DNA of 64,000 nucleotides from Caballeronia udeis (GTDB taxonomy: Bacteria; Pseudomonadota; Gammaproteobacteria; Burkholderiales; Burkholderiaceae), in NCBI RefSeq assembly GCF_001544555.2, contig NZ_FCOK02000013.1, positions 82,421 through 146,420 of the forward strand, in the 5' to 3' direction. The first letter of the stretch is position 1; every line of letters begins with the position of its first letter. Position numbers and translations under genes: made by a program. The notes beneath the pieces are model-generated. The model saw only the letters and a program-made list of their open reading frames with translations, ran no database searches and was not told the origin of the DNA. Positions 19,001 to 27,242 of the stretch are shown piece after piece.

Positions 19001-19302
19001 CCTTGTTCGACGCGGTGCTCCATGCGGCGAGGTTGCGGCTGCGCCCGATCCTGATGACGTCGATGGCGTTCATCCTGGGTGTCGTGCCCCTGGTGCTGTC
19101 GACCGGTGCGGGCGCGTCCTCGCGTCACGAGATCGGTACCGGCGTCATTGGCGGCATGCTGTTCGCCACGGTTTTTGGCTTGCTGCTGATCCCGGTGTTC
19201 TACGTGGCGGTTCGACGGGTGCTTGGCGACAAACTCGATGAAGTGTCGCCTAAGCTTCATCGTCATGATGAAACGCCCGACGAGGCGGAGGGCAGTGCGT
19301 GA
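16042..19302 (+). CDS. RND multidrug efflux transporter, HAE-1 family (MexB/AcrB-like)
   Basis: 1086 residues with 12 membrane spans and two large periplasmic loops. It starts MPRFFIDRPVFAWVIPILIC, the canonical HAE-1 opening. The TM4 proton-relay pair is present in GIVVDDAIVVIENVERIM, and the matching second-half relay is GLAAKNAILIVEFA with its Lys. It is longer than AcrB (1049): a Ser/Thr/Asn-rich insert of roughly 35-40 residues sits at about residues 790-830, between YTPSG and YNMVPLSS, in the region that corresponds to the docking/porter boundary of AcrB. It exports hydrophobic toxicants using proton motive force. Likely repressed by the divergent MarR protein. Confidence 0.95.
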   Translation: MPRFFIDRPVFAWVIPILICLIGIILMQRMGVDSYPDVAPPQVTVTATYPGANATTMESTVTQVIEQQLTGIDNLLYFSSSSGSNGTATITLSFATGTNPDIAEVQVQNRVTLANPLLPAAVIQQGVTVAKASPDILLFIGLQSSDRSIDASRLSDIIASQIQPVIARLNGVGNTFMLGSEYALRIWLDPDKLQGYGLSTTQVLNAVTAQNAQFATGALGSDPAVKGQVFTATVSGDSLFSSLQQFRDIILLTNNDGTVVHLSDVARIDFGAQSYGSAAAYNGKAAGGMGVYLLPGANALAVAKSVKEEMATLAKDLPPGVTWSVPYDTTPFITASITDVVRTLAEAIGLVFIVMLIFLQNIRATIIPTLVIPVALLGTFIGLSILHYTINQLTLFGMVLAIGIVVDDAIVVIENVERIMSEERLHPKAATRKAMGQITGAIIAITVVLTAVFVPSALQPGATGIIYAQFALTIAISMAMSAFLAMSFTPALCAAILKANHDEHKNVVFRWFNQGFDRLTHGYHGQVGRAVRHAPRWMILFVLLAALAGFMYTRLPTSFVPDEDQGFMLAIVNLPSGATLERTSTVMDEISDKLSHSAIAKDIDGMFAVKGFSFVGNSENSGMAFIKLKDWGQRDQTAMQLIGQANMILHGIPDAQIFVVNLPTIRGLSQFGGIDMYLQARSGQTRAQLAQAQGMLLGAAAKSSVLYGIRPNSLPAATQLNVAVDRVQAQSMGLSLTDVYDALQMQLAPFFVNQFTYGGRVKRVYLEADAPFRMGLDALQHSYTPSGIANAASGTASTTGTATNTVSNLTTVNPSASNTSISPYNMVPLSSVVKTDWGVGPQALPRYNGYSAVEIVGNSAPGYSTGQAMDVLQGIVDKSLPAGFAANWTGQSYQEVLAGNSATQLMVLSIVIVFLCLAALYESWSIPVSVLLVVPLGLLGMAVFCMTRGIPNDIYFKIGMVTVIGLAAKNAILIVEFAVEGQNEGKTLFDAVLHAARLRLRPILMTSMAFILGVVPLVLSTGAGASSRHEIGTGVIGGMLFATVFGLLLIPVFYVAVRRVLGDKLDEVSPKLHRHDETPDEAEGSA

Positions 19303-19308
19303 CCTTGA

Positions 19309-19449
19309 ATTGCAGGCTTCGTGCTGTCGGTCATTCTCACGGCGGCGTCGTTTCTTGTTGTCATGGAACACGCGTTGCCGGCCAGTACCGCGATTCCTGT
19401 GATTGCGGCGCTGGCGCTCGTTCAGGTCGTCGTGCATCTTGGCGGCGGC
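19309..19449 (+). pseudogene. cyoD: Fragment of cytochrome o ubiquinol oxidase subunit IV (cyoD)
   Basis: Six bases after the efflux pump stop, one frame reads IAGFVLSVILTAASFLVVME then ALVQVVVHLGGG. CyoD contains the equivalent GFxLSVILTAIPFWxVM and VQxxVHLxxFLHM segments. Only about 47 codons match, with no start, no N-terminal third, and a C-terminus that departs from the family. No other cyo gene is nearby. It is a relic left at the boundary of the efflux operon. Confidence 0.6.
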
Positions 19450-19592
19450 AAACGCGCCGGCCATCGCGGAATGCAAGCGTGCGCAAAGGTCCGAATCTTG
19501 AGCGCACCCCTGGTTACGATTCCGGAGGCACCCAGGAGGCTTTCAGGCACGCACACATCTCGGCGAGGCTGATTGTCCTGGGCAGTTTCCGG

Positions 19593-19790
19593 TCACGGCC
19601 ACTGCTGACGCGCATGTTTTACACGCAGGATGGTCACCACTTCATTGCTCGCACTGTAGAACACGATGTAGTTGCGGTGAACGATCATTTCACGGGTGCC
19701 GCGGATGCGGCCGGCACGGTACAGCGTCGGGCGCTCACGCAGACCGTCAACCTTGGTGCGGATCATCTGGCTGATCCTTATCTTGACGGG
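19593..19790 (-). pseudogene. C-terminal remnant of a RelE/ParE-family toxin
   Basis: A minus-strand frame of 65 codons ends with TGA at 19593 and reads KVDGLRERPTLYRAGRIRGT, REMIVHRNYIVFYSASNEVV and TILRVKHARQQWP. This is the C-terminal half of ParE-type toxins, including the terminal HxRQQWP signature. The N-terminal part (normally about 35 more residues) and any antitoxin gene are missing; the similarity stops just short of a 40-bp palindrome at 19797. Reading frame otherwise intact. Confidence 0.65.
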
Positions 19791-19796
19791 GGCCGA

Positions 19797-19836
19797 GAAG
19801 ATAAACTACTGTATTTTTATACAGTAGTTTATCTTC
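19797..19836. repeat. 40-bp palindrome containing a perfect SOS-box-like sequence
   Basis: Two perfect 17-base arms (19797-19813 and 19820-19836) flank six bases, TTTTTA. The centre, 19807-19826, is TACTGTATTTTTATACAGTA, which fits CTGT-N8-ACAG, the LexA box of E. coli and of many beta-proteobacteria. The element is AT-rich in a GC-rich surrounding. A 15-codon frame (ATG at 19839) follows but leads nowhere. It may be a LexA site orphaned by deletion, or the end of a lost mobile element. Confidence 0.6.
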
Positions 19837-20322
19837 TGATGTATGTACATATCGAGGCGAATTCCAGCGCTCCAGGGGGCTCCTGATTTCGTTGCATTTT
19901 ACGGGGATAGCAGCGCCTAGGCGCCATGTGGCTTTGCGGCCTTATTAAAAAATCCCATTAGATCAAGTGCTTCCTGTCTGGTCTCTTTCCGGCAGCAGGA
20001 ACGCCTTCATGGCCACGACTCGAAGCTAGGGGTATGGCGAGTAACGGAACACAAAATCCGTTCAAGCATTTCAGCGCAGTTCACCTGATCGGTCAGTCTC
20101 TTCAAGCCAACGAATGGCGGCCCGTTGCACGCAGCACGCAGAGGCATTCCGGGCGCCTCGAAGCCGAGACATTGCTCCCTGATAAACCGTTGCCAGCAGT
20201 TCGGGAAACGCTTTGGGGGAGTCCTGCCAACGGGCCGTTCGCATCCGCGCCGAGTCAAGTTTGCAAGAAAAATGCCGTTATTGGGCAGGTAGGCGCTGTG
20301 GCGCTGTCAGAAAAATAATGAT
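19837..20322. other. Gene-free stretch between relics and TonB receptor
   Basis: No reading frame with plausible protein features is seen on either strand. The 15-codon frame starting at 19839 (MYVHIEANSS) faintly recalls the first residues of IS1634-type transposases but is too short to assign. No hairpin with a T-run was found, and the TonB receptor start at 20323 lacks a good ribosome binding site. Confidence 0.4.
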
Positions 20323-22377
20323 ATGGCTCGCGCTTTCATAAAAATTGGAATGTTGGCATTTGCCCTGCCTGCGGTCGCCTTACTTGCAGTGTCCCCGGTC
20401 ACTCATGCGTCGGAGACGCTCGGGCCGGTCGACCCGAAACCTGGAGCGGTGGCCTCCGAGTCGGACAGCGCGGATTTGGCATCCCTCCCGCTTGAACAGT
20501 TGATGGACGTATCCGTGATAACGACCGCGTCCAAGTTTGAGCAATCGATCAGCGAAGCACCGTCGGCTGTGGTCGTCTTGACGGCGCAGGACATCAAGGA
20601 ATTCGGCTGGCGAACGCTGGCCGATGCGTTAGCGTCGCTGCCGGGTCTGTATGTCAGCAACGATCGAAATTACTCTTACCTGGGAGCACGTGGGTTTTTA
20701 CGTCCGGGCGACTACGACAGCCGGTTTCTCTTGATGATCGACGGATACCGGACCAACGACGCCGTGTACGACGAAGCGACCATTGGGACCGAAGGGTTGA
20801 TCGACATGGATCTGGTCGAGCGTATCGAGTACGTGCCGGGCCCTGGGTCCGCCGTTTACGGCTCCAACGCTTTTTTCGGCGTGGTCAATGTCATTACAAA
20901 AAAAGGCAGCGCTATCAATGGCGCCCAGACTGCGGTGGCGGCAGGAAGTTACGGGGAGAAAAAGGCGCGCGCCACGTATGGCTGGCATGGGCAAAACGGG
21001 GCTGACATCGTGTTGTCTGCGACGTCCTACATTCGAGACGGTCAAGACCTGTTCTACCCTGAATTCAATACTCCGCAACAAAATAACGGCGTCGCGCACG
21101 ACCTTGATTACGACCGGGCACAAAACTTCTTCGCCAAAGTAACCTACGGCGACTTCACGGTCTCCGCAGCTCACAGCAACAGAGCCAAGGGAGTTCCCAC
21201 AGGGTCTTTTGGAGCGATCTTCAACACCCCCAATTCAACGAATGACGCGCAAAGTTTCATCAACGCCGTTTTCGCGCATCAGATCAATTCCGGATTGGCC
21301 GTCTCGACGCAGGCTTATTGGGGACGATATGACTATCAGGGCGTCGCGATCGACCCTGGTGAAGTCCCAACGACGAATGTCGACGGAGATCACGCCCTTT
21401 GGTACGGCGGTGACGCGCATGTCATCGTCACCAGCATATCGAACCAAAAAATCGTCGCGGGATTTGATTTCCAGCGTGACGCGCGGCGCGACCAGTACAA
21501 CTACAATCTGAACCCTTACGTCTCTCTGCTCGACGACAAGCGCTCCAGCAATCGGACAGGTGCCTACTTTGAAGATGAGATTCAACTACCCGCGAACTTC
21601 GCCCTCAATGCGGGGTTGCGGTACGACTGGGATAGCGTCACAGCCAGTAACGTAAATCCGCGCCTGGCGCTCATCTACAAACTGACTTCAAGGGATACCG
21701 TCAAACTCATTTATGGTACGGCGTACCGCGCGCCCAACGCATATGAGTTGTACTACGCGGTGCCTGGAAGCGGCGGACAATTGCCGAACCCCGATCTCAA
21801 TCCCGAACACATCACGACGACCGAACTCGTGTTGGACCACGCCTTCTCCGATTCGGGACGCGCGACGCTGTCCCTGTTCAGATACTCGGTGAAAAACCTG
21901 ATCTCCCTTGAAACCGATCCCGCCAGCGGATTGCTCATTTATCAGAATCTGGATCAAGCAAAGGCCACGGGGGTGGAACTCGCGACAGAACAGTTGTTTG
22001 GCGATGGTTACCGCGTGCGAGCGAGTTATTCCTGGCAGTTGGCGAAGGACGGCCAAACGGGCGCGATACTCCAAAACTCGCCACGCCACCTTGTCAAGCT
22101 CAATGCAGTTGCCCCGTTATTTCATAACGCGGTTCGATTCGGCACGGAGCTGCAATGCGTGTCGTCCCGGCTCAGCGAAAGTTCGACATCGGGAGGTTAT
22201 TGCCTTGCGAACCTTACGGTCACTTCGTCCCGCGTGATTCCGCGGGCTATCGTTTCCCTCAGCGTGTACAACGCGTTCAACAAGCGTTATTCAGACCCTG
22301 CAGGGCCCGCCTTTGTCCAACAGGCAATTGAGCAGCAGAGCCGCACGCTCTACGCGAAATTGGTCTACGGATTTTGA
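20323..22377 (+). CDS. TonB-dependent outer-membrane receptor
   Basis: 684 residues. A signal peptide ends THASE. The next region contains the short TonB-box-like motif LEQLMDVSVITTASKFEQSI and then the plug domain: EAPSAVVVLTAQDIKEFGWR, ADALASLPGLYVSNDR, DGYRTNDAVYDEA and GPGSAVYGSNAFFGVVNVIT. A 22-strand-type barrel follows, ending LYAKLVYGF with the terminal Phe expected for outer-membrane insertion. The sequence resembles the receptors that occur in front of YfiR/GGDEF operons, not classical siderophore receptors; ligand unknown. The next gene starts one base after its stop, so the receptor is translationally linked to a c-di-GMP module. Confidence 0.9.
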   Translation: MARAFIKIGMLAFALPAVALLAVSPVTHASETLGPVDPKPGAVASESDSADLASLPLEQLMDVSVITTASKFEQSISEAPSAVVVLTAQDIKEFGWRTLADALASLPGLYVSNDRNYSYLGARGFLRPGDYDSRFLLMIDGYRTNDAVYDEATIGTEGLIDMDLVERIEYVPGPGSAVYGSNAFFGVVNVITKKGSAINGAQTAVAAGSYGEKKARATYGWHGQNGADIVLSATSYIRDGQDLFYPEFNTPQQNNGVAHDLDYDRAQNFFAKVTYGDFTVSAAHSNRAKGVPTGSFGAIFNTPNSTNDAQSFINAVFAHQINSGLAVSTQAYWGRYDYQGVAIDPGEVPTTNVDGDHALWYGGDAHVIVTSISNQKIVAGFDFQRDARRDQYNYNLNPYVSLLDDKRSSNRTGAYFEDEIQLPANFALNAGLRYDWDSVTASNVNPRLALIYKLTSRDTVKLIYGTAYRAPNAYELYYAVPGSGGQLPNPDLNPEHITTTELVLDHAFSDSGRATLSLFRYSVKNLISLETDPASGLLIYQNLDQAKATGVELATEQLFGDGYRVRASYSWQLAKDGQTGAILQNSPRHLVKLNAVAPLFHNAVRFGTELQCVSSRLSESSTSGGYCLANLTVTSSRVIPRAIVSLSVYNAFNKRYSDPAGPAFVQQAIEQQSRTLYAKLVYGF

Positions 22378-22378
22378 G

Positions 22379-22894
22379 ATGTGCGTGTCCACCCGCTCCC
22401 GCTTCCACGTCTCTCTAGGGGGGGTGTGCCTGCTCGTATCTGTCTTATGCCACGGGCAGGTCCAGGACGCCGCCTTGAAGGCTGCGTTCATCTATAACTT
22501 CGCGCTCTTCACCAACTGGCCTCAATCACCCTCAGGCTCGTCTACCTTCAATGTATGTGTCGTTCACCGCAGCCCAATGTGGGACAGCTTGCAGAAGCTG
22601 AATGGGAAGCTGATCGGTGGCAGGCCGTGGACGGTCCGGGATGCGCCCTCCGCTGGCCAAAAGGTGGACTGCGACATCGCCGTGTTAAGCGACGCATCGC
22701 AGTCCTTCGTGCCTGCATCGTCGAGCGCGACATTGGTCGTGCGCGACGGCGGGATCTCTGGAACGGACGGTGCGGCGATCACTCTAGTCACTGAAGACGA
22801 TCACATCCATTTTGATATCGACACGGTGGTGGCGCAACGAAATGGATTGCGATTTAGTTCGAAGCTCCTGGCGCTTGCGAGGAACGTCCTATGA
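22379..22894 (+). CDS. YfiR-family periplasmic protein (DUF4154)
   Basis: 171 residues. A signal peptide covers about the first 25 residues ([16 protein letters not shown]). YfiR-type motifs follow: [46 protein letters not shown], and [20 protein letters not shown] near the end with [20 protein letters not shown]. In Pseudomonas, YfiR is the periplasmic repressor of the diguanylate cyclase YfiN. Here the start one base after the receptor stop and the 4-base overlap with a membrane GGDEF/EAL protein argue for the same type of control. Confidence 0.85.
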   Translation: MCVSTRSRFHVSLGGVCLLVSVLCHGQVQDAALKAAFIYNFALFTNWPQSPSGSSTFNVCVVHRSPMWDSLQKLNGKLIGGRPWTVRDAPSAGQKVDCDIAVLSDASQSFVPASSSATLVVRDGGISGTDGAAITLVTEDDHIHFDIDTVVAQRNGLRFSSKLLALARNVL

Positions 22895-24861
22895 CAACGA
22901 AACACGCGAGCGACACAAAACCGTTGGCCGACACATTCGGTCTGGGACAACTTGTCGCCGCCGCTACCGCCCTTTTCGTGGCCGGATGCATTTTAGCGGC
23001 ATTCCAATTTATATCGCTTCGGCAGTCGCTTACCGACGATGTCGAGGTGCAAGCAGCGCTCGTTGCGGACAATCTCGCGGCTGCCATGATGTTTCGGGAC
23101 AAGCAAACGGCGACGGAGTCTTTGCGTACGTTCAGGCCACCTCCCTATCTTCTCTCAATTTCGGCCTATGACCGGGATGGAAACCTGTTCGCGGGATTCG
23201 CTAAACTTGGGATTGTTCCCGACAAGAAGGAGGTGCTGCGACTTCTTGTGTCGGGCGGCGACAGCACCTTGCTGCAGATATCCGTCGTAAAGCGGGTCGA
23301 ATACAGACAGACGGAACTTGGCTATGTGGTTGTGGTTGCGAGTACTGCCCGCGTGCAGTCGGGTTTGCTCCGATACGTAGGTTTATTTGCGGTGGCCGCG
23401 TTCGGAGCATTGTTTGTGGCCGTACTCGTCGTTCTCAAGACGAAAGCACGCATGGCGAAAGCTGAGGAGCGACTGGACTACCTCGCGTACACAGACCCTG
23501 TCACGGAGCTCGCTAACCGTCGGGCAACTTACGACACTTTGGCCACGCAGATAAACATGCAGGGCAAGGATGGAAGACAAGTTGCGCTCCTGATTGTTGA
23601 TTTGGATAATTTCAAAGCGGTGAACGACACCGCCGGGCATAGTGCCGGGGATGCGCTGCTCCGAATGGTGGGAGAGGTATTGCGGGACGCTGTTCGAGAA
23701 TCAGATGTCGTCGGACGGATTGGCGGAGATGAATTCGCGGTCATCGCATCCCCGGTGCGCAATCGCATGGAAGCGGCCAACATCGCAGGGAGAATGGCCG
23801 ACGCACTTGGTCGACCGTTCGACTTGGACGGGCAAAAGGTCTTCGCAACAGCAAGCATCGGCGTGAGCATCTTCCCAGACGATGCACAAACACTTTCTGA
23901 ATTGATCAGTAATGCAGACGTCGCGCTTTATCATGCCAAGGCCGCGGGCAAGAACCGGTTCGCTGAATTCAAGCGCGAAATGACGTTGGAAACGCAGCGA
24001 CGAGTACGCATCGAGCGTGATCTGCGCAAGGCGATGGAGGGCGGTGAGCTCGAAGTGCACTATCAGCCTCAGTTCGACTGTGCTTCGCAACTGATTGTCG
24101 GCGTGGAGGCTCTACTCAGATGGCCGCATCCCGAAGACGGATTTATTTCGCCCAACGACTTCATTCCGATCGCGGAAGAGTGCGGTCTGATAAACGAAAT
24201 CGGGCGTTGGGTGCTCCTGCGTGCATGCTCCGACGCAACCGGATGGCGCAGCGCGAGCGGAGCGCCCCTAAGCGTGGCAGTCAACGTTTCGGCACGCCAA
24301 CTCAGGGAGAAGGATTTTATTGACCAGGTCCGCACGGCGCTGCATGAGAGCGGCCTGCCGTCGGCGCAACTGGAACTCGAACTGACCGAGAGTCTGTTAA
24401 TGGACGACGTCGATGCGGCGCTAGACTTCATGCAAGCGGTGAGAGCGATGGGCGTCCGACTGTCAATCGATGACTTCGGCACTGGCTACTCTTCACTCGC
24501 GTACCTGCAGTCGTTTCCTATCAATTGTCTAAAAATCGACCGCAGCTTCGTCCACCTCTTGCCGGAGGCCGGCTATACCATCGCGAGCGCGGTCATTGCG
24601 CTCGCGCGCGGCTTTAATCTCTCGGTAGTTGCTGAAGGCGTGGAGACTCGCGCTCAACTGACATGGCTGCAAGAAGCGGGATGCGATATCGTCCAAGGCT
24701 TTCTTCTGGGACGGCCGATGAATGCGGCCGCGTTGCGAGCGCTCCTACAGCTCGAAGGTGTCGAATTGGAGCTTGCGGCGGTAGCTGCTAGCGTAGCGCC
24801 GCCAATACCATGCTTATCATCTGAACCCGAATCAAAAGGGGGGGCCGGCGAGGTGGTGTGA
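22891..24861 (+). CDS. CHASE8-GGDEF-EAL bifunctional c-di-GMP enzyme (YfiN-like)
   Basis: 656 residues. The order is: membrane span (about 18-45), periplasmic CHASE8-like sensor ([20 protein letters not shown] and [20 protein letters not shown]), second span near residues 165-185, GGDEF domain (about 200-370) and EAL domain (about 385-640). The cyclase signature is intact ([11 protein letters not shown], near residue 275). The phosphodiesterase motifs are also present: EALLRW near 405, [44 protein letters not shown] and VVAEGVET. Both activities are therefore possible. The ATGA overlap with yfiR suggests that YfiR binds its periplasmic part. Confidence 0.92.
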   Translation: MTTKHASDTKPLADTFGLGQLVAAATALFVAGCILAAFQFISLRQSLTDDVEVQAALVADNLAAAMMFRDKQTATESLRTFRPPPYLLSISAYDRDGNLFAGFAKLGIVPDKKEVLRLLVSGGDSTLLQISVVKRVEYRQTELGYVVVVASTARVQSGLLRYVGLFAVAAFGALFVAVLVVLKTKARMAKAEERLDYLAYTDPVTELANRRATYDTLATQINMQGKDGRQVALLIVDLDNFKAVNDTAGHSAGDALLRMVGEVLRDAVRESDVVGRIGGDEFAVIASPVRNRMEAANIAGRMADALGRPFDLDGQKVFATASIGVSIFPDDAQTLSELISNADVALYHAKAAGKNRFAEFKREMTLETQRRVRIERDLRKAMEGGELEVHYQPQFDCASQLIVGVEALLRWPHPEDGFISPNDFIPIAEECGLINEIGRWVLLRACSDATGWRSASGAPLSVAVNVSARQLREKDFIDQVRTALHESGLPSAQLELELTESLLMDDVDAALDFMQAVRAMGVRLSIDDFGTGYSSLAYLQSFPINCLKIDRSFVHLLPEAGYTIASAVIALARGFNLSVVAEGVETRAQLTWLQEAGCDIVQGFLLGRPMNAAALRALLQLEGVELELAAVAASVAPPIPCLSSEPESKGGAGEVV

Positions 24862-25069
24862 ACCCGGGGCGGTCGAGCAAATGGGCGGCACCGTCATTCC
24901 ATCGGCAGATTACTGGCCGTGCAGACGGGTGAAATTATTCGCCCCCGGGGCCGCCGGGAATGATACCTGCTGCGCGCACTTGGTCACTCGCGGTGATCGC
25001 GAATGCAAGCATGAAATGCGGGTCGTCGTGTCCACTCTGCCATCCATAAAACACCCAAAGGAGACTGCC

Positions 25070-26536
25070 ATGAGTGATCGTCCCTCCAATCCGCCCGATC
25101 CCATCCGTCGTCAGATTCTCGCTGCGCTGGCTAGCTCCGTCGCGTTATCCGCGTGCGGCGGCGGGAGCGGCAGCACGGGGCCGGCAAACCCCGTTATCGG
25201 CCAGATTCCTCCCGACCGAGCCAACCTTCCGCGTCCTGTACTGCCCGACCCGACCACGTCCGGTATCGATCACATCGTCCTCGTGACGATGGAAAATCGC
25301 TCGTTCGACCACATGCTCGGGTGGGTGCCCAATGCCGAAGGACTGCCTGCGGGGCGGCAGTTCGTCGATGCCTTCGGTCAGACACAGACGCCCTTCGCGC
25401 TTGCCGCCAACGCAGCTTTTGGTTTTCAGGCCTGTGGCTACGCAGATCCGGACCACGCCTATGATGCTGGTCGCGTGCACCTCGCCAATGGCGCAATGAA
25501 CGGTTTCCTGCTCACTCCGAACACGAGCCTGACGCGCGGCGATATCCTGCCGGTCGGCTATTTTCAGCAAGCGGACATGGACTTCTATCGCGGCGCGGTC
25601 GGCCAGTACACCGTGTGCGATTACTACATGAGCGGCATCCTCGGTCCCACCTTCCCCAATCGCGTGTATCTCCACAGCGGCGAGACCGACCGGCTGGGCG
25701 ACACGGACGATACGTCGACACTTCCGACCATCTGGGACCGGCTCGATGCGAAAAACGTCTCGTCTGCGTATTACTTCCACGACGTGCCGTTCACCGCGCT
25801 TTACGGAACGCGTTATGTCGGCCGCTCGAAGCTGATGGCCGAGTTTCTTGCCAATGCCTCAGCGGGCACGTTGCCCTCGTTCTGCATGGTCGACCCGAGT
25901 TTCGCCGGCGAGGTGAACGGCACGTCCAACGACGATCATCCTCACGCCGATATCCGCAACGGCCAGGTGCTGCTCGACCAGATCTACGACGCGTTGCGCA
26001 CGGGCCCGGCCTGGAGCCGTACGCTCATGATCATTGTCTACGACGAATGGGGTGGCTTCATGGAGCATGTGGCGCCGCCGGTGAAGCCGGTGTCGGCGGC
26101 GGAGCAGGCGCTCGGCAACGACGGACGGCTCGGTTTTCGCGTGCCGTGCATGTTGCTCGGTCCGCGTGTGCGCGCGAATGCGGTATCGCGGTATCCGTTC
26201 GATCCTAGTTCTATTCATCAACTGCTCGCGTGGCGCTTCGGCCTCGATCCGCTAGGTGTGCGCGCAAGCGATGCGAGCACGTTCAACGTGGCTTACGCAC
26301 TCGATCTCGCGGACCCTGCGCGCACCGATGCCCCTGCTATCGCCGTAACGCAAGGCACCTTCGGCACCGCGTGCTCGCTGGCGGGAGCGTTGGGGGTGCC
26401 GGGCCTCGGGTCCATTGACAATGGACAGGTGAACGGCGCGCCGTCGGCCAAGTCGATGGTGACCACCGACGAGGGAGGTCGGTTCGCCGATCTGCGTACG
26501 AAGGCGACAGCGCTCGGTTTCCCGGCCTCGCCGTAG
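25070..26536 (+). CDS. Phospholipase C / acid phosphatase-family phosphoesterase, lipoprotein
   Basis: 488 residues. The ATG at 25070 has AAAGGAG eight bases upstream. The N-terminus is DPIRRQILAALASSVALSAC, which gives a lipobox (LSAC) after a twin-Arg-like RRQ. The phosphoesterase (PF04185) domain starts with GIDHIVLVTMENRSFDHMLG, continues with GPTFPNRVYLHSGETD and DDHPHADIRNGQVLLDQIY, and ends with MIIVYDEWGGFMEHVAPP. The conserved metal ligands ENRSFDH and DEWGGF are present. It should hydrolyse a phosphodiester or phospholipid at the cell envelope. It lacks the C-terminal repeat domains of haemolytic PlcH. Confidence 0.88.
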   Translation: MSDRPSNPPDPIRRQILAALASSVALSACGGGSGSTGPANPVIGQIPPDRANLPRPVLPDPTTSGIDHIVLVTMENRSFDHMLGWVPNAEGLPAGRQFVDAFGQTQTPFALAANAAFGFQACGYADPDHAYDAGRVHLANGAMNGFLLTPNTSLTRGDILPVGYFQQADMDFYRGAVGQYTVCDYYMSGILGPTFPNRVYLHSGETDRLGDTDDTSTLPTIWDRLDAKNVSSAYYFHDVPFTALYGTRYVGRSKLMAEFLANASAGTLPSFCMVDPSFAGEVNGTSNDDHPHADIRNGQVLLDQIYDALRTGPAWSRTLMIIVYDEWGGFMEHVAPPVKPVSAAEQALGNDGRLGFRVPCMLLGPRVRANAVSRYPFDPSSIHQLLAWRFGLDPLGVRASDASTFNVAYALDLADPARTDAPAIAVTQGTFGTACSLAGALGVPGLGSIDNGQVNGAPSAKSMVTTDEGGRFADLRTKATALGFPASP

Positions 26537-27242
26537 GAGGGGAACGAGCAGCCGTGTTCCACCGCCGCATCAACGCCTCTGTCCTTCGGGGCGGAGGCGA
26601 TGGTAACCGGGCGAAAACCGCCTGGCGTCCTGCTCAAGCCAGTGAGCGCTCGATCTTGATCTGAGGATGCTTGAGTCCGGCATAAAGCGCCGGTTGCTGT
26701 ACCTTCAGAAGAGACGCTCGGGGATACCGTATCGAATCAACGTCTAGCTTCTTGAGGCGCAATATCGCTGCGCCGGATGTCTTGCATCGTACGCGAATGT
26801 TTTCTGGACGCCCTCCCGAGCGCGGTCGATGAAGCCAGGACACCGCAAGGCGTTTACGCGTCGGTACATGGATCGCCGGCGAGAGTGATTTCGCTGTATC
26901 CACGGTGCTTCTGGCTGTTTTCCAATGTGGATCGCCGGGTGGCTGGTACCCGGAAGCATCTCGGGTCGTTTCCGTCGGTTGACACCGTCACCGCTTGCAG
27001 TTGACTCTTTCAATGCGCTACTCTCAACCCAGTGTCCGGGCATCGGGGCTCGACGATTCCTGCGATCTCGCAGGCGGATCGCAATCGGCTCATCACTCGC
27101 CGCCGGTCCGCCGTCCGCTGCGCCAGCGCATGACCGCGGACATGCGGCCAGCGGAGAGTAGTATCGTGTTTGCAGGGTCCCCTGCGGGGCATTTGGCTAC
27201 GTCTTCAGTGGCGCACAATCGACGGGATCCGTGGGGAACAGC
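26537..27242. other. 706-base gap without a convincing gene
   Basis: Several short frames exist on both strands but show no signal peptide, domain or codon pattern that sets them apart. One minus-strand frame at 26634-26903 ends in a Lys/Leu-rich stretch (LKHPQIKIERSLA) without recognisable family. No clear terminator is seen for the phosphoesterase gene. Confidence 0.4.

Noticed and set aside
19839..19886. IS1634-type transposase start (MYVHIE)
   Set aside because: Only six residues agree before the frame departs and stops; not enough to call an insertion sequence.
26634..26903. 89-codon minus-strand frame in the gap after the phosphoesterase
   Set aside because: No ribosome binding site, signal or family; kept only as a comment on the gap.
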